Shown here: positions 20,416-28,354 of the stretch, piece after piece | How the letters are laid out: every line of letters starts with the position of its first letter | Numbering within the stretch: position 1 is the first letter of the stretch | Origin: Methylobacterium gnaphalii | GTDB taxonomy: Bacteria; Pseudomonadota; Alphaproteobacteria; Rhizobiales; Beijerinckiaceae | Assembly: GCF_007992215.1 (NCBI RefSeq) | Contig: NZ_BJZV01000004.1 | Location: 124,001 to 188,000, forward strand | DNA: 64,000 nucleotides | Direction of reading: 5' to 3' | Notes under the pieces: model-generated | What the model saw: the letters and a program-made list of their open reading frames with translations, nothing else | Databases searched by the model: none | What the model was told of the DNA's origin: nothing | Position numbers and translations under genes: made by a program

Positions 20416-22320
20416 GTGACAGGACCCGCCGTAATCGGACGCCGCAGCTTCCTCGCCGGAGCTCTGGCCGTCGCCGCCGCCCGCAACGCCGCAGCGCAGG
20501 GCGGCGGGGCTCCGGTCTCGGCCCAGGAGGCGCCCGGCACCTGGCGCCATGCGCTGACGCTGCTCGGCGACCCGAAATATCCCGCCGATTTCAAGCATTT
20601 CGAATATGCCGATCCGGCTGCGCCCAAGGGCGGCCTCATTCGGCTCGGAGCGCAGGGCGGCTTCGACAACCTCAACTATATCGTCAACGGCCTCAAAGGC
20701 GATCTCGAGGGCGGGGTCACCCAGATCTACGACTCGCTGATGGAGGATTCGGGCGACGAGCCGTTCTCTTCTTACGGCCTGATCGCCGAGGGCGTGCGCA
20801 TCGGCGAGGACGGCAAGTCCGTCACCTACCGCCTGCGCCCCGAGGCCAAGTGGCATGACGGCCAGCCGATCACGCCGGACGACGTGATCTGGTCCTTCGA
20901 CACGCTGAAGGCCAACAGCCCGTTCTACGCCGCCTATTACCAGAGTGTCTCGAAGGCGGAGAAGACGGGCGAGCGGGAGGTTACCTTCCGCTTCGACGAG
21001 GCCGGCAACCGCGAGTTGCCGCAGGTGCTCGGCCAGATGCAGGTGCTGCCCAAGCACTGGTGGACGGGCAAGGATGCCAGCGGCAAGGCGCGCGACGCCA
21101 CGCAGACGACGCTGGAGCTGCCACTGGGCTCGGGGCCCTACAAGCTCGCCAAGATCGATGCCGGCCGCAGCGCGGTCTACGAGCGCGTCGCTGATTACTG
21201 GGCCAAGGACCTGCCCGTGAATGTCGGGCGCAACAACTTCCAGACCGTGCGCTTCGAGTATTTCCGGGACGGCTCGGTTCTGCTGGAGGCCCTGAAGGGC
21301 GATCTCTACGACTTCCGCACCGAGAACGTCGCCCGCAACTGGGCGACTGCCTACGACGACTTCCCGGCCGTGAAGGAAGGCCGGCTGGTCAAGGAAGAGT
21401 TCCCGAGCCGCGGCACGGGCATCATGCAGGCCTTCGTGTTCAACCTGCGCAAGGACAAGTTCAAGGACGAGCGGGTCCGCCGGGCCTTCAACCTCGCCAT
21501 GAACTTCGAGGAGATGAACCGGCAGCTCTTCTACGGGCTCTACAAGCGGATCGATTCCTTCTTTTTCGGCTCCGAGCTGGCCTCCTCGCAGGCGCTGCCG
21601 GAGGGCAAGGAGAAGGAGCTGCTGGAGGGTCTGAAGGACAAGATCCCCGCGAGCGTCTTCACCGAACGCTACAAGAACCCGGTCAACGATACCCCCGAGG
21701 CGGTGCGCGCCAACCTGCGCGAGGCCGTGAAGCTGCTCCGCGAAGCCGGCTATGAGCTGAAGGGCGGCCAGACGGTCAGCAAGGCCAGCGGCGAGCCGCT
21801 GACCGTCGAGTTCCTGGAGTTCCAGAACGTCTTCGAACGGGTGATCCTGCCCTTCGCCGCACAGCTCAAGCTGATCGGCATTCAGAGCTCCATACGGGTG
21901 ATCGACCAGGCGCAGTACCAGAACCGGATGCGCAACTACGAGTTCGACATCACCACGTCGAACTGGCCGGAATCGCTCTCGCCCGGCAACGAGCAGCGCG
22001 AATTCTGGGGTTCGGCGGCCGCCGACAAGCCCGGCACCCGCAACATCGCCGGCATCAAGGATCCGGCCGTCGACGCGCTGATCGAGAAAGTGATCTACGC
22101 CACCGACCGCGAGAGCCAGATCACGGCGACCCAGGCCCTCGATCGGGTGTTGCTGTCGCACAATTACGTGCTGCCGCAATGGTCGTCGCCGACGATGCGA
22201 ACGATCCGCTGGAACCGCTTCTCGCGGCCGAAGCTGCTGCCGAAATACCGAGGATCGGGCTTCCCGGCCACCTGGTGGTACGACGAGGCGCTCGCTGCCA
22301 AGACGGGGGCGCCGCGTTGA
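20416..22320 (+). CDS. YejA-type extracellular solute-binding protein (family 5), first copy
   Basis: 634 residues, GTG start. A twin-arginine signal GRRSFLAGALAVAAARNAAA precedes the mature sequence. The KYPADFKHFEYADPAAPKGG segment and the SBP family 5 pattern (KWHDGQPITPDDVIWSFDT, LGSGPYKLAKID) mark it as YejA-like, binding peptides or microcin-like compounds in the periplasm. It heads a yejA-yejA-yejB series. About 113 bases separate its stop from the second copy. Confidence 0.9.
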   Translation: MTGPAVIGRRSFLAGALAVAAARNAAAQGGGAPVSAQEAPGTWRHALTLLGDPKYPADFKHFEYADPAAPKGGLIRLGAQGGFDNLNYIVNGLKGDLEGGVTQIYDSLMEDSGDEPFSSYGLIAEGVRIGEDGKSVTYRLRPEAKWHDGQPITPDDVIWSFDTLKANSPFYAAYYQSVSKAEKTGEREVTFRFDEAGNRELPQVLGQMQVLPKHWWTGKDASGKARDATQTTLELPLGSGPYKLAKIDAGRSAVYERVADYWAKDLPVNVGRNNFQTVRFEYFRDGSVLLEALKGDLYDFRTENVARNWATAYDDFPAVKEGRLVKEEFPSRGTGIMQAFVFNLRKDKFKDERVRRAFNLAMNFEEMNRQLFYGLYKRIDSFFFGSELASSQALPEGKEKELLEGLKDKIPASVFTERYKNPVNDTPEAVRANLREAVKLLREAGYELKGGQTVSKASGEPLTVEFLEFQNVFERVILPFAAQLKLIGIQSSIRVIDQAQYQNRMRNYEFDITTSNWPESLSPGNEQREFWGSAAADKPGTRNIAGIKDPAVDALIEKVIYATDRESQITATQALDRVLLSHNYVLPQWSSPTMRTIRWNRFSRPKLLPKYRGSGFPATWWYDEALAAKTGAPR

Positions 22321-22405
22321 GCAACGACCCCGGCCGGCACCCGCCCGTCACTGTGAGCGACGCGAAGCCATCCAGGGCCACGGGGCCGACAGTGCCCTGG
22401 ACTGC

Positions 22406-22432
22406 CCCGCCTTCAGCTCGCAATGACGGGGG
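22406..22432. repeat. REP-like element (copy 3, half-site) overlapping the second yejA leader
   Basis: CCCCGCCTTCAGCTCGCAATGACGGG shares GCTCGCAATGACGG with other elements in the window. Its right end supplies the G-run directly before the ATG at 22434, so the repeat appears to provide the ribosome site of the second yejA copy. Confidence 0.45.
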
Positions 22433-22433
22433 G

Positions 22434-24302
22434 ATGCAGCCGAGTCGTCGCGCCCTGGTGGTCGGTGCAGGCGCATGCGCGGCAGCGGGCGCCTTGCCGC
22501 GCATCGCCCGCGCCGCCGAACCTCGCGTCACGCACGGCCTGTCGAGCTTCGGCGAGCTGAAGTACCCCGCCGACTTCAAGTACTTCGACTACGTGAATCC
22601 TGTGGCCCCGCGCGGCGGCATCTTCTCGGCGCAGCTGACCCAAACCTTTGGCAATCAGGCCTTCGACACCTTCGACACGCTGAACGCCTACGTCTTCCGC
22701 GGCAACGGTGCTGCGGGCATGAACCTCACCTTCGACAGCCTGATGGTGCGCGCCCTCGACGAGCCCGACGCGCTCTACGGGCTCGTCGCCCGCGCCGTCG
22801 AGATCAGCCCGGACGGCCTGACCTACAGGTTCTTCCTGCGGCCCCAGGCCCATTTCGGCGATGGCACGCGGCTCACCGCCAAGGACGCGGCCTTCTCGCT
22901 GAACATCCTCAAGGAAAAGGGCCATCCGACGATCTCCCAGGTGATCCGCGACATGGCGGAAGCCTCGGTGGAGAACGACGAGACGCTGGTCGTGCGTTTC
23001 GCGGCCGGGCGCAGCCGCGACCTGCCACTGGTGGTGGCGCAGCTTCCGATCTTCTCCGCGACCTATTTCGCCTCCCGCGATTTCGAGGAGCCGACCCTGC
23101 AACCGCCCCTCGGCTCGGGACCCTACCGGGTCGGTCGAATGGAGATCGGCCGGTTCATCGAGCTGGAGCGCCATCCCCATTATTGGGCGGCGGACCTGCC
23201 AGTGGCGATCGGCCAGAACAACTTCGAGCGGGTGCGTTACGAGTATTTTCGCGATCGGCAGGTGGCGTTCGAGGCCTTCAAGGGTGGCGCCTTCACCTTT
23301 CGCCAGGAATACACCTCGCGGATCTGGGCGACGGGCTACGATTTCCCGGCCGTGCGCGAGGGCCGGGTAAAGCGCGATACGCTGCCCGACGAGTCGCCGC
23401 CCAACATCCAGGCCTGGTACTTCAACACCCGCCGGGAGGCCTTCAAGGATCCGCGCGTTCGCGAGGCGATCGGGCTGTGCTTCGATTTCCCCTGGACCAA
23501 CCGCTCGGTCTTCTACGGGGCCTATGCCCGCACCTCGTCCTTCTTCGAGAAGACCGAGTTGATGGCCAAGGGGCCACCCTCGACCGAAGAGCTGGCCCTG
23601 CTGGAGCCGTTGCGGGACAAGCTCTCCGAACTCGTCAGCCCCTACATCTTCGGCGAGCCGTGGTCGCCAGCCGTCGCCGATGGATCGGGACAGGACCGGG
23701 CGTTGCTGAAGCGCGCCGACACCCTGCTGAAGGAGGCCGGCTGCAAGCGGGATGGCGGCCGGCTGCTGCTGCCGAACGGCAAGCCGCTCGAATTCGAGTT
23801 CCTCGACAACGATCCGGTCTTCGAGCCGGTGATCCAGCCCTTCATCAAGAATCTCGGGTTGCTCGGCATCCGGGCGAGCCAGCGGGTGGTCGACGCCTCG
23901 CAGTACCAAGCCCGGATGCGCGACTTCGACTTCGATGTCAGCTCGCGCGCCACGGGCGCCGATCCGACACCGGGGCCGGAGCTTCGCGAGGCCTTCAGCG
24001 CGCGTTCGGCCGAGATCAAGGGCTCCAACAACCTCGCCGGCGTCAGCGACCCCGTGGTCGATGCCTTGCTGGAGAAAGTCGTGGCCGCCGAGTCGCGGGC
24101 GGAGCTGACCGTCGCCTGCCGTGCCCTCGACCGGGTGCTGCGCGCCGGACGCTACTGGATTCCGGCTTGGTACTCGCCGAACTACAAGCTCGCCGTGTGG
24201 GACGTCTTCGGCCATCCGGAGAAACCGCCGAAATACGCGCTCGGCGTGCCGGGCCTGTGGTGGTTCGACGAGGCGAAGGCCACGCGGATCGGGCGGAATT
24301 GA
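22434..24302 (+). CDS. YejA-type extracellular solute-binding protein (family 5), second copy
   Basis: 622 residues. The start ATG follows a run of G and gives a signal PSRRALVVGAGACAAAGALP with cleavage after ARA, probably Tat. The mature part is a paralogue of the preceding protein (GELKYPADFKYFDYVNPVAPRG; PPLGSGPYRVGRME; EYFRDRQVAFEAFKGGAF), so the pair arose by an old duplication. Its likely role is periplasmic capture of oligopeptides for the YejB-containing importer. An in-frame extension upstream overlaps the first copy's end and looks spurious. Confidence 0.9.
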   Translation: MQPSRRALVVGAGACAAAGALPRIARAAEPRVTHGLSSFGELKYPADFKYFDYVNPVAPRGGIFSAQLTQTFGNQAFDTFDTLNAYVFRGNGAAGMNLTFDSLMVRALDEPDALYGLVARAVEISPDGLTYRFFLRPQAHFGDGTRLTAKDAAFSLNILKEKGHPTISQVIRDMAEASVENDETLVVRFAAGRSRDLPLVVAQLPIFSATYFASRDFEEPTLQPPLGSGPYRVGRMEIGRFIELERHPHYWAADLPVAIGQNNFERVRYEYFRDRQVAFEAFKGGAFTFRQEYTSRIWATGYDFPAVREGRVKRDTLPDESPPNIQAWYFNTRREAFKDPRVREAIGLCFDFPWTNRSVFYGAYARTSSFFEKTELMAKGPPSTEELALLEPLRDKLSELVSPYIFGEPWSPAVADGSGQDRALLKRADTLLKEAGCKRDGGRLLLPNGKPLEFEFLDNDPVFEPVIQPFIKNLGLLGIRASQRVVDASQYQARMRDFDFDVSSRATGADPTPGPELREAFSARSAEIKGSNNLAGVSDPVVDALLEKVVAAESRAELTVACRALDRVLRAGRYWIPAWYSPNYKLAVWDVFGHPEKPPKYALGVPGLWWFDEAKATRIGRN

Positions 24303-24325
24303 TCCGATGCGGACGGTGCAGCGTC

Positions 24326-24344
24326 CCTTCGCTCGCTATGGCGG
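24326..24344. repeat. REP-like fragment (copy 4)
   Basis: CCTTCGCTCGCTATGGCGG resembles the right arm of the element at 25496 (CCTTCGGCTCGCAATGGCGG) with a few changes. It lies in the 60-base gap between the second yejA copy and yejB. Confidence 0.4.
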
Positions 24345-24362
24345 AAGTCGTTAGGGTTCCTC

Positions 24363-25466
24363 ATGCTCGCCTATATCGCCCGCCGCATCGCGCTGATGGT
24401 CCCGACGATCTTCGGGATCATGCTGATCACCTTCGCGATCATCCAGTTCGCCCCCGGCGGACCGGTGGAGCGCGTGCTCGCGCAGATGCAGGGCCAGCAG
24501 GAGGGCTCGCTCTCGCGTGTCACCGGCGGGCAGGGTGATCTCGGCGGCGGTGTGACCCGCGGTGGCAGCGGCGAGTCCAACTCGAAATATCGCGGCGCGC
24601 AGGGGCTCGACCCGGCCTTCATCAAGAAGCTCGAGGTGCAGTTCGGCTTCGACAAACCGGCGCCCGAGCGCTTCGCCAAGATGCTCTGGGACTATGTCCG
24701 CTTCGATTTCGGCAAGAGCTATTTTCGCGACGTCTCGGTGCTGCAGCTGATCAAGGAGAAGCTCCCGGTCTCGATCTCGCTGGGCCTCTGGATGACGCTG
24801 ATCTCCTACGCGATCTCGATCCCGCTCGGCATCCGTAAGGCGGTCTCGGACGGGTCGAGCTTCGACATCTGGACGTCGAGCATCGTGATCATCGGCTACG
24901 CGATTCCGAGCTTTTTGTTCGGTCTTCTGCTGATCATCCTGTTTGCCGGCGGCTCGTTCTTCCAGATCTTCCCGATCCGCGGCCTGACCTCGGAAAACTT
25001 CGACCAGTTGAGCCTGGCCGGAAAAGCCTTCGACTATGCCTGGCACCTCGTCCTGCCGCTCGCGGCCCTGGTGCTCGGCGCCTTCGCAACCTCCACGCTG
25101 CTCACCAAGAACTCGTTCCTCGACGAGATCCGCAAGCAATACGTGATGACGGCACGGATGAAGGGGCTGACCGAGACGCGCGTGCTCTACGGCCACGTCT
25201 TCCGCAACGCGATGCTGATCGTGATCTCGGGCTTTCCCGGAGCCTTCATCACGGCCTTCTTCACCGGCTCGCTGTTGATCGAGACAATGTTCTCCCTCGA
25301 CGGACTCGGGCTGCTCTCCTTCACGGCGATCATCGGACGCGACTATCCGATCGTCTTCGCGACCCTGTACATCTTCTCGCTGATGGGCCTGGCGGTGAAT
25401 CTGCTCTCGGATCTGATCTACACCTGGATCGACCCACGCATCGATTTCTCTGCCAGGGCGGCGTGA
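24363..25466 (+). CDS. yejB: Oligopeptide ABC transporter permease YejB
   Basis: 367 residues. The N-terminal membrane segment (YIARRIALMVPTIFGIMLITF) and FAPGGPVERVLAQMQG are typical of YejB. A periplasmic loop with GGSGESNSKYRGAQGLDP follows, then five more membrane segments and the EAA loop FLDEIRKQYVMTARMKGL. It normally pairs with YejE and the ATPase YejF. Neither gene follows: the next gene is a GNAT acetyltransferase. The ribosome site is weak (TAGGG). Confidence 0.93.
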   Translation: MLAYIARRIALMVPTIFGIMLITFAIIQFAPGGPVERVLAQMQGQQEGSLSRVTGGQGDLGGGVTRGGSGESNSKYRGAQGLDPAFIKKLEVQFGFDKPAPERFAKMLWDYVRFDFGKSYFRDVSVLQLIKEKLPVSISLGLWMTLISYAISIPLGIRKAVSDGSSFDIWTSSIVIIGYAIPSFLFGLLLIILFAGGSFFQIFPIRGLTSENFDQLSLAGKAFDYAWHLVLPLAALVLGAFATSTLLTKNSFLDEIRKQYVMTARMKGLTETRVLYGHVFRNAMLIVISGFPGAFITAFFTGSLLIETMFSLDGLGLLSFTAIIGRDYPIVFATLYIFSLMGLAVNLLSDLIYTWIDPRIDFSARAA

Positions 25467-25495
25467 ACTCTGCTATCGGCGCCTTCTAACCTCTG

Positions 25496-25529
25496 CCGTC
25501 ATTGTTTCGCCTTCGGCTCGCAATGGCGG
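25496..25529. repeat. REP-like palindrome (copy 5)
   Basis: CCGTCATTG, then TTTCGCCTTCGGCTCG, then CAATGGCGG: a nine-base inverted repeat with one mismatch, 30 bases after yejB. It is the clearest copy of the GTCATTG...CAATGRC family in this window. Confidence 0.55.
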
Positions 25530-25582
25530 AAGATCGATGCCCCAGACCCAGCAGGGGCAGGTATGTTTTTGCAGATCTCGCC

Positions 25583-26089
25583 TTGACCGCGCTCTCCCTC
25601 GATATCCGGCTCGAACGTCCCGAGGATGCGGAGGCGATCGAGCGCCTGCACGCTCGCGCCTTCGGGCCGGGGCGTTTCGCGCGGACCGCCTACCGGCTGC
25701 GCGAGGGCGCGCATCTCCCGCCGGAGCTGTGCTTCACGGCCATGGTCGGCACCTATCTCGTCGGATCGATCCGCTTCAGCCCGGTTGAGGCCGGAAGAAC
25801 GCCGTTGCTGGCGCTCGGGCCACTGACGGTCGATCCGAGCTTTTCGAGCCGTGGCATCGGCCGCAGCCTGATGAATGCGGGGCTCGATGCGGCACGGGCC
25901 CGTGGGCACAGCCTCGTCATGCTGATCGGTGACCTGCCCTATTACCGGCGCTTCGGGTTCTCCGTCGTGCCACCGGGCCGCCTCGTGCTGCCGGGCCCGG
26001 CTGATCCGGCCCGCATCCTGTGGCTCGCGCTGTCCGAGGGCGCCGTGGACCGCATATCAGGAAGCGTCAGCGCACGCCGCGAGCCGTAG
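25583..26089 (+). CDS. GNAT-family N-acetyltransferase
   Basis: 168 residues from a TTG start. The frame is open upstream, including an ATG at 25523 inside the REP-like element, so the start is uncertain. The fold is recognisable from LERPEDAEAIERLHARAF at the N terminus and the acetyl-CoA loop LTVDPSFSSRGIGRSLM (V-x-x-x-x-x-R-G-I-G), then LIGDLPYYRRFGFSVV. It resembles the YhbS subgroup. The substrate is unknown. It occupies the place where yejE would be expected. Confidence 0.82.
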   Translation: MTALSLDIRLERPEDAEAIERLHARAFGPGRFARTAYRLREGAHLPPELCFTAMVGTYLVGSIRFSPVEAGRTPLLALGPLTVDPSFSSRGIGRSLMNAGLDAARARGHSLVMLIGDLPYYRRFGFSVVPPGRLVLPGPADPARILWLALSEGAVDRISGSVSARREP

Positions 26090-26181
26090 CCTCCGCGCAA
26101 GCTGCGGGACCCTCAAGCACGTCGCGGATCGATCAGACCGCGAGGCGGCCTTCTGCCTGCGCCGCTGAAGGGGACGGCCGA

Positions 26182-28266
26182 TCAAGCTGCCCGGCCGCGC
26201 CGCCCCTCCACCAGCCACATCGCCAGCACCGCCAGGGCCAGCGCCGCAAGCGCCCATAGGCCCAGCGCCAGCGGATAGACCTCGACGCCCAGGATGTTGG
26301 CGCTGTCGCTCGGGCGGAAACCGATCCAGTCGGCACCGCCGAGGCGGCCGCCGCGCGCGATCTGGAGGCGCGGGATCGCAGTGCCGCCATTGGCATCGGC
26401 CACCCGGCGGATCGTGCCGCCGCTGGCCTCCGCCACGGCCTTCAGGCGCTCGGTATCGCTGAACACGTCGGCAAGCTCGCGCGGATTGGCCGGGCCGACG
26501 CTGACGAAGGCCACGAGATTGCCTGAGCGCAGGGTGTGCAGGCCGAGCTGATCGGCCTCGAAGGTCGCGGTGAACAGCCCCGGCTCGCCTTGCGTCAGAT
26601 CGAGGGTGCGCGTGTTGCCGGTCGGCCCTGTGACGGTGACGGGCTCGGCCGTCTCGCTCATGGTCTGGCGCTCGACACGGACCTCGCGGCCGCGGCCGGT
26701 GGTCTGGGCGCGCAGGGCCTCCTCCTCAAGGCCCGGCTCCTTCATCAGCCAATGAGCAAGGCGGCGCAGGAGGTCGAGATACGGCCCGCCCTGCTGGTAG
26801 CCGCGCGCCCAGAGCCAGGATTGGTCGGACAGCATCAGCGCGACGCGGCCCTTCTCCTCGCGGGAGAGATCGAGCAGCGGCAGGTTGCCGGCGCCGGAAA
26901 GGATCGGCTGAATGCCTGGACGCGTCTGCGAGGAGACGATGCGCAGCCAGTCGCCCCAGGCCGGGGGCTTCGCCTCGGAGCCGGGCAGCGCCCGCGTCAC
27001 CGGATGACGCGCGCCGATATCGGTGATCGCCGCCTTGAAGGCCTGCTCGACGACCTTGCCGTTGGGCTCGCCCGGCAGCACCGAGGCGAGCCGCGTGCGG
27101 GCCAGACTCATCGACGAGGCGAATTCCGGCCCGGCAGCCACCAGAAGCGCACCGCCCTCGCGGACGTAGCGGACGATGTTGTCGAAATAGGCCGAGGGCA
27201 GCACGCTCTGGTTGGCGTAGCGGTCGAAGATGATCAGGTCGAAGTCCTTGATCTTCTGGACGAACAGCTCGCGGGTCGGGAAGGCGATCAACGACAGCTC
27301 GGAGATCGGCGTGCCGTCCTGCTTCTCGGGCGGACGCAGGATGGTGAAGTGCACGAGATCGACGCTCGCATCCGACTTCAACAGGTTGCGCCAGGTGCGC
27401 TCGCCCTGGTGCGGCTCGCCGGAGACGAGCAGCACCCTGAGCTTCTCGCGGATGCCCTCGATGGGCAGGACGGCGCGGTTGTTCACCGTGGTCAGCTCGC
27501 CCGGCAGCGGCTCGACCTCGATCTCGACGACGTTCGGGCCGCCATGCTCGATCTTGGTGGTGAGCGAGAAGGGCTGGCCCGTCGGGAAAGTCTTGCGGCC
27601 GATCTCCTCGCCGTCGCGGCGTACCGTGACGGTGGCATTGCCGGTGCCGCCGCGCTCCTGCACCTCGGCCCGGATGGTCAGGTCCTTGCCGACGATGCCG
27701 AAGCGGGGGGCCTCCAGCATCTTGATCTGGCGGTCGCGCTCGTCCGGATGTCCGGTGACGAGAACGTGCAGCGGCGCCTTGATGCCGAGGGCCTCCAGGC
27801 TCTGCGGAATGTCGTGCACGACCCCGTCGGTGAGCATCACCACGCCGGCCAGCCGCTCGGGCGGCACGTCGGCGAGCGATTGCGAGAGGGCGGTGAACAG
27901 CCGGGTGCCGTCGTCGCCGTCGTGCGCGTCCTGCACGTCGATGAAGCGCGGCTCGATATTGGCGAGCGCACCGAAGCGCCGCTCCAACTCGGCCTTCACC
28001 TGATCGGTCATCTGCGAGCGGTCGCCGAGCTGTTGCGAGCCCGAGCGGTCGACGATCACCGCGGCGACATCCTTCACCGGCTCCCGGTCCTCGCGCACCA
28101 GGGACGGGTTCGCCAGCGCGCCGAGCACGAGGGCGAGCGCCACGGCGCGCAGCAGCGCAGTCCGTCCCCGCGCCACGATGGCCAGCACGGCGAAGGCTGC
28201 GACGATCACGCCGAAGCCCGCGAGCACCGGCCACGGGATCAGGGGGGTGAAGCTGAGGCTCAGCAT
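26182..28266 (-). CDS. Membrane protein with VWA-like and glutamine-amidotransferase-like domains
   Basis: 694 residues. Two N-terminal membrane segments (LIPWPVLAGFGVIVAAFAVLAIV; LLRAVALALVLGALA) come first. A VWA-like region starts AAVIVDRSGSQQ and includes GVVMLTDGVVHD. An Ig-like stretch and an amidotransferase-like domain (DFDLIIFDRYA, VREGGALLVAAG) follow, without an obvious catalytic Cys triad. A C-terminal membrane segment ends VEGRRGRAA. It is the last gene of a leftward group with moxR, DUF58 and DUF4159 genes, a block conserved in Rhizobiales. By analogy with MoxR-VWA systems it may help mature or fold envelope proteins; no direct function is known. Confidence 0.82.
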   Translation of the reverse strand: MLSLSFTPLIPWPVLAGFGVIVAAFAVLAIVARGRTALLRAVALALVLGALANPSLVREDREPVKDVAAVIVDRSGSQQLGDRSQMTDQVKAELERRFGALANIEPRFIDVQDAHDGDDGTRLFTALSQSLADVPPERLAGVVMLTDGVVHDIPQSLEALGIKAPLHVLVTGHPDERDRQIKMLEAPRFGIVGKDLTIRAEVQERGGTGNATVTVRRDGEEIGRKTFPTGQPFSLTTKIEHGGPNVVEIEVEPLPGELTTVNNRAVLPIEGIREKLRVLLVSGEPHQGERTWRNLLKSDASVDLVHFTILRPPEKQDGTPISELSLIAFPTRELFVQKIKDFDLIIFDRYANQSVLPSAYFDNIVRYVREGGALLVAAGPEFASSMSLARTRLASVLPGEPNGKVVEQAFKAAITDIGARHPVTRALPGSEAKPPAWGDWLRIVSSQTRPGIQPILSGAGNLPLLDLSREEKGRVALMLSDQSWLWARGYQQGGPYLDLLRRLAHWLMKEPGLEEEALRAQTTGRGREVRVERQTMSETAEPVTVTGPTGNTRTLDLTQGEPGLFTATFEADQLGLHTLRSGNLVAFVSVGPANPRELADVFSDTERLKAVAEASGGTIRRVADANGGTAIPRLQIARGGRLGGADWIGFRPSDSANILGVEVYPLALGLWALAALALAVLAMWLVEGRRGRAA

Positions 28267-28354
28267 GGGGCGAAGCCTTCAGTGATGACCCGGGAAATCC
28301 CTCGCCCCGCGTGCGGGGAGAAGAGAGGTGCGTTGGCGATGCGAACTGAAAAAC

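Noticed and set aside
20338..24215. Long minus-strand frames (about 600 codons) opposite the two yejA copies
   Set aside because: They mirror the coding strand, with Gly/Arg/Leu-heavy composition and no domains. The plus-strand YejA proteins are clearly real.
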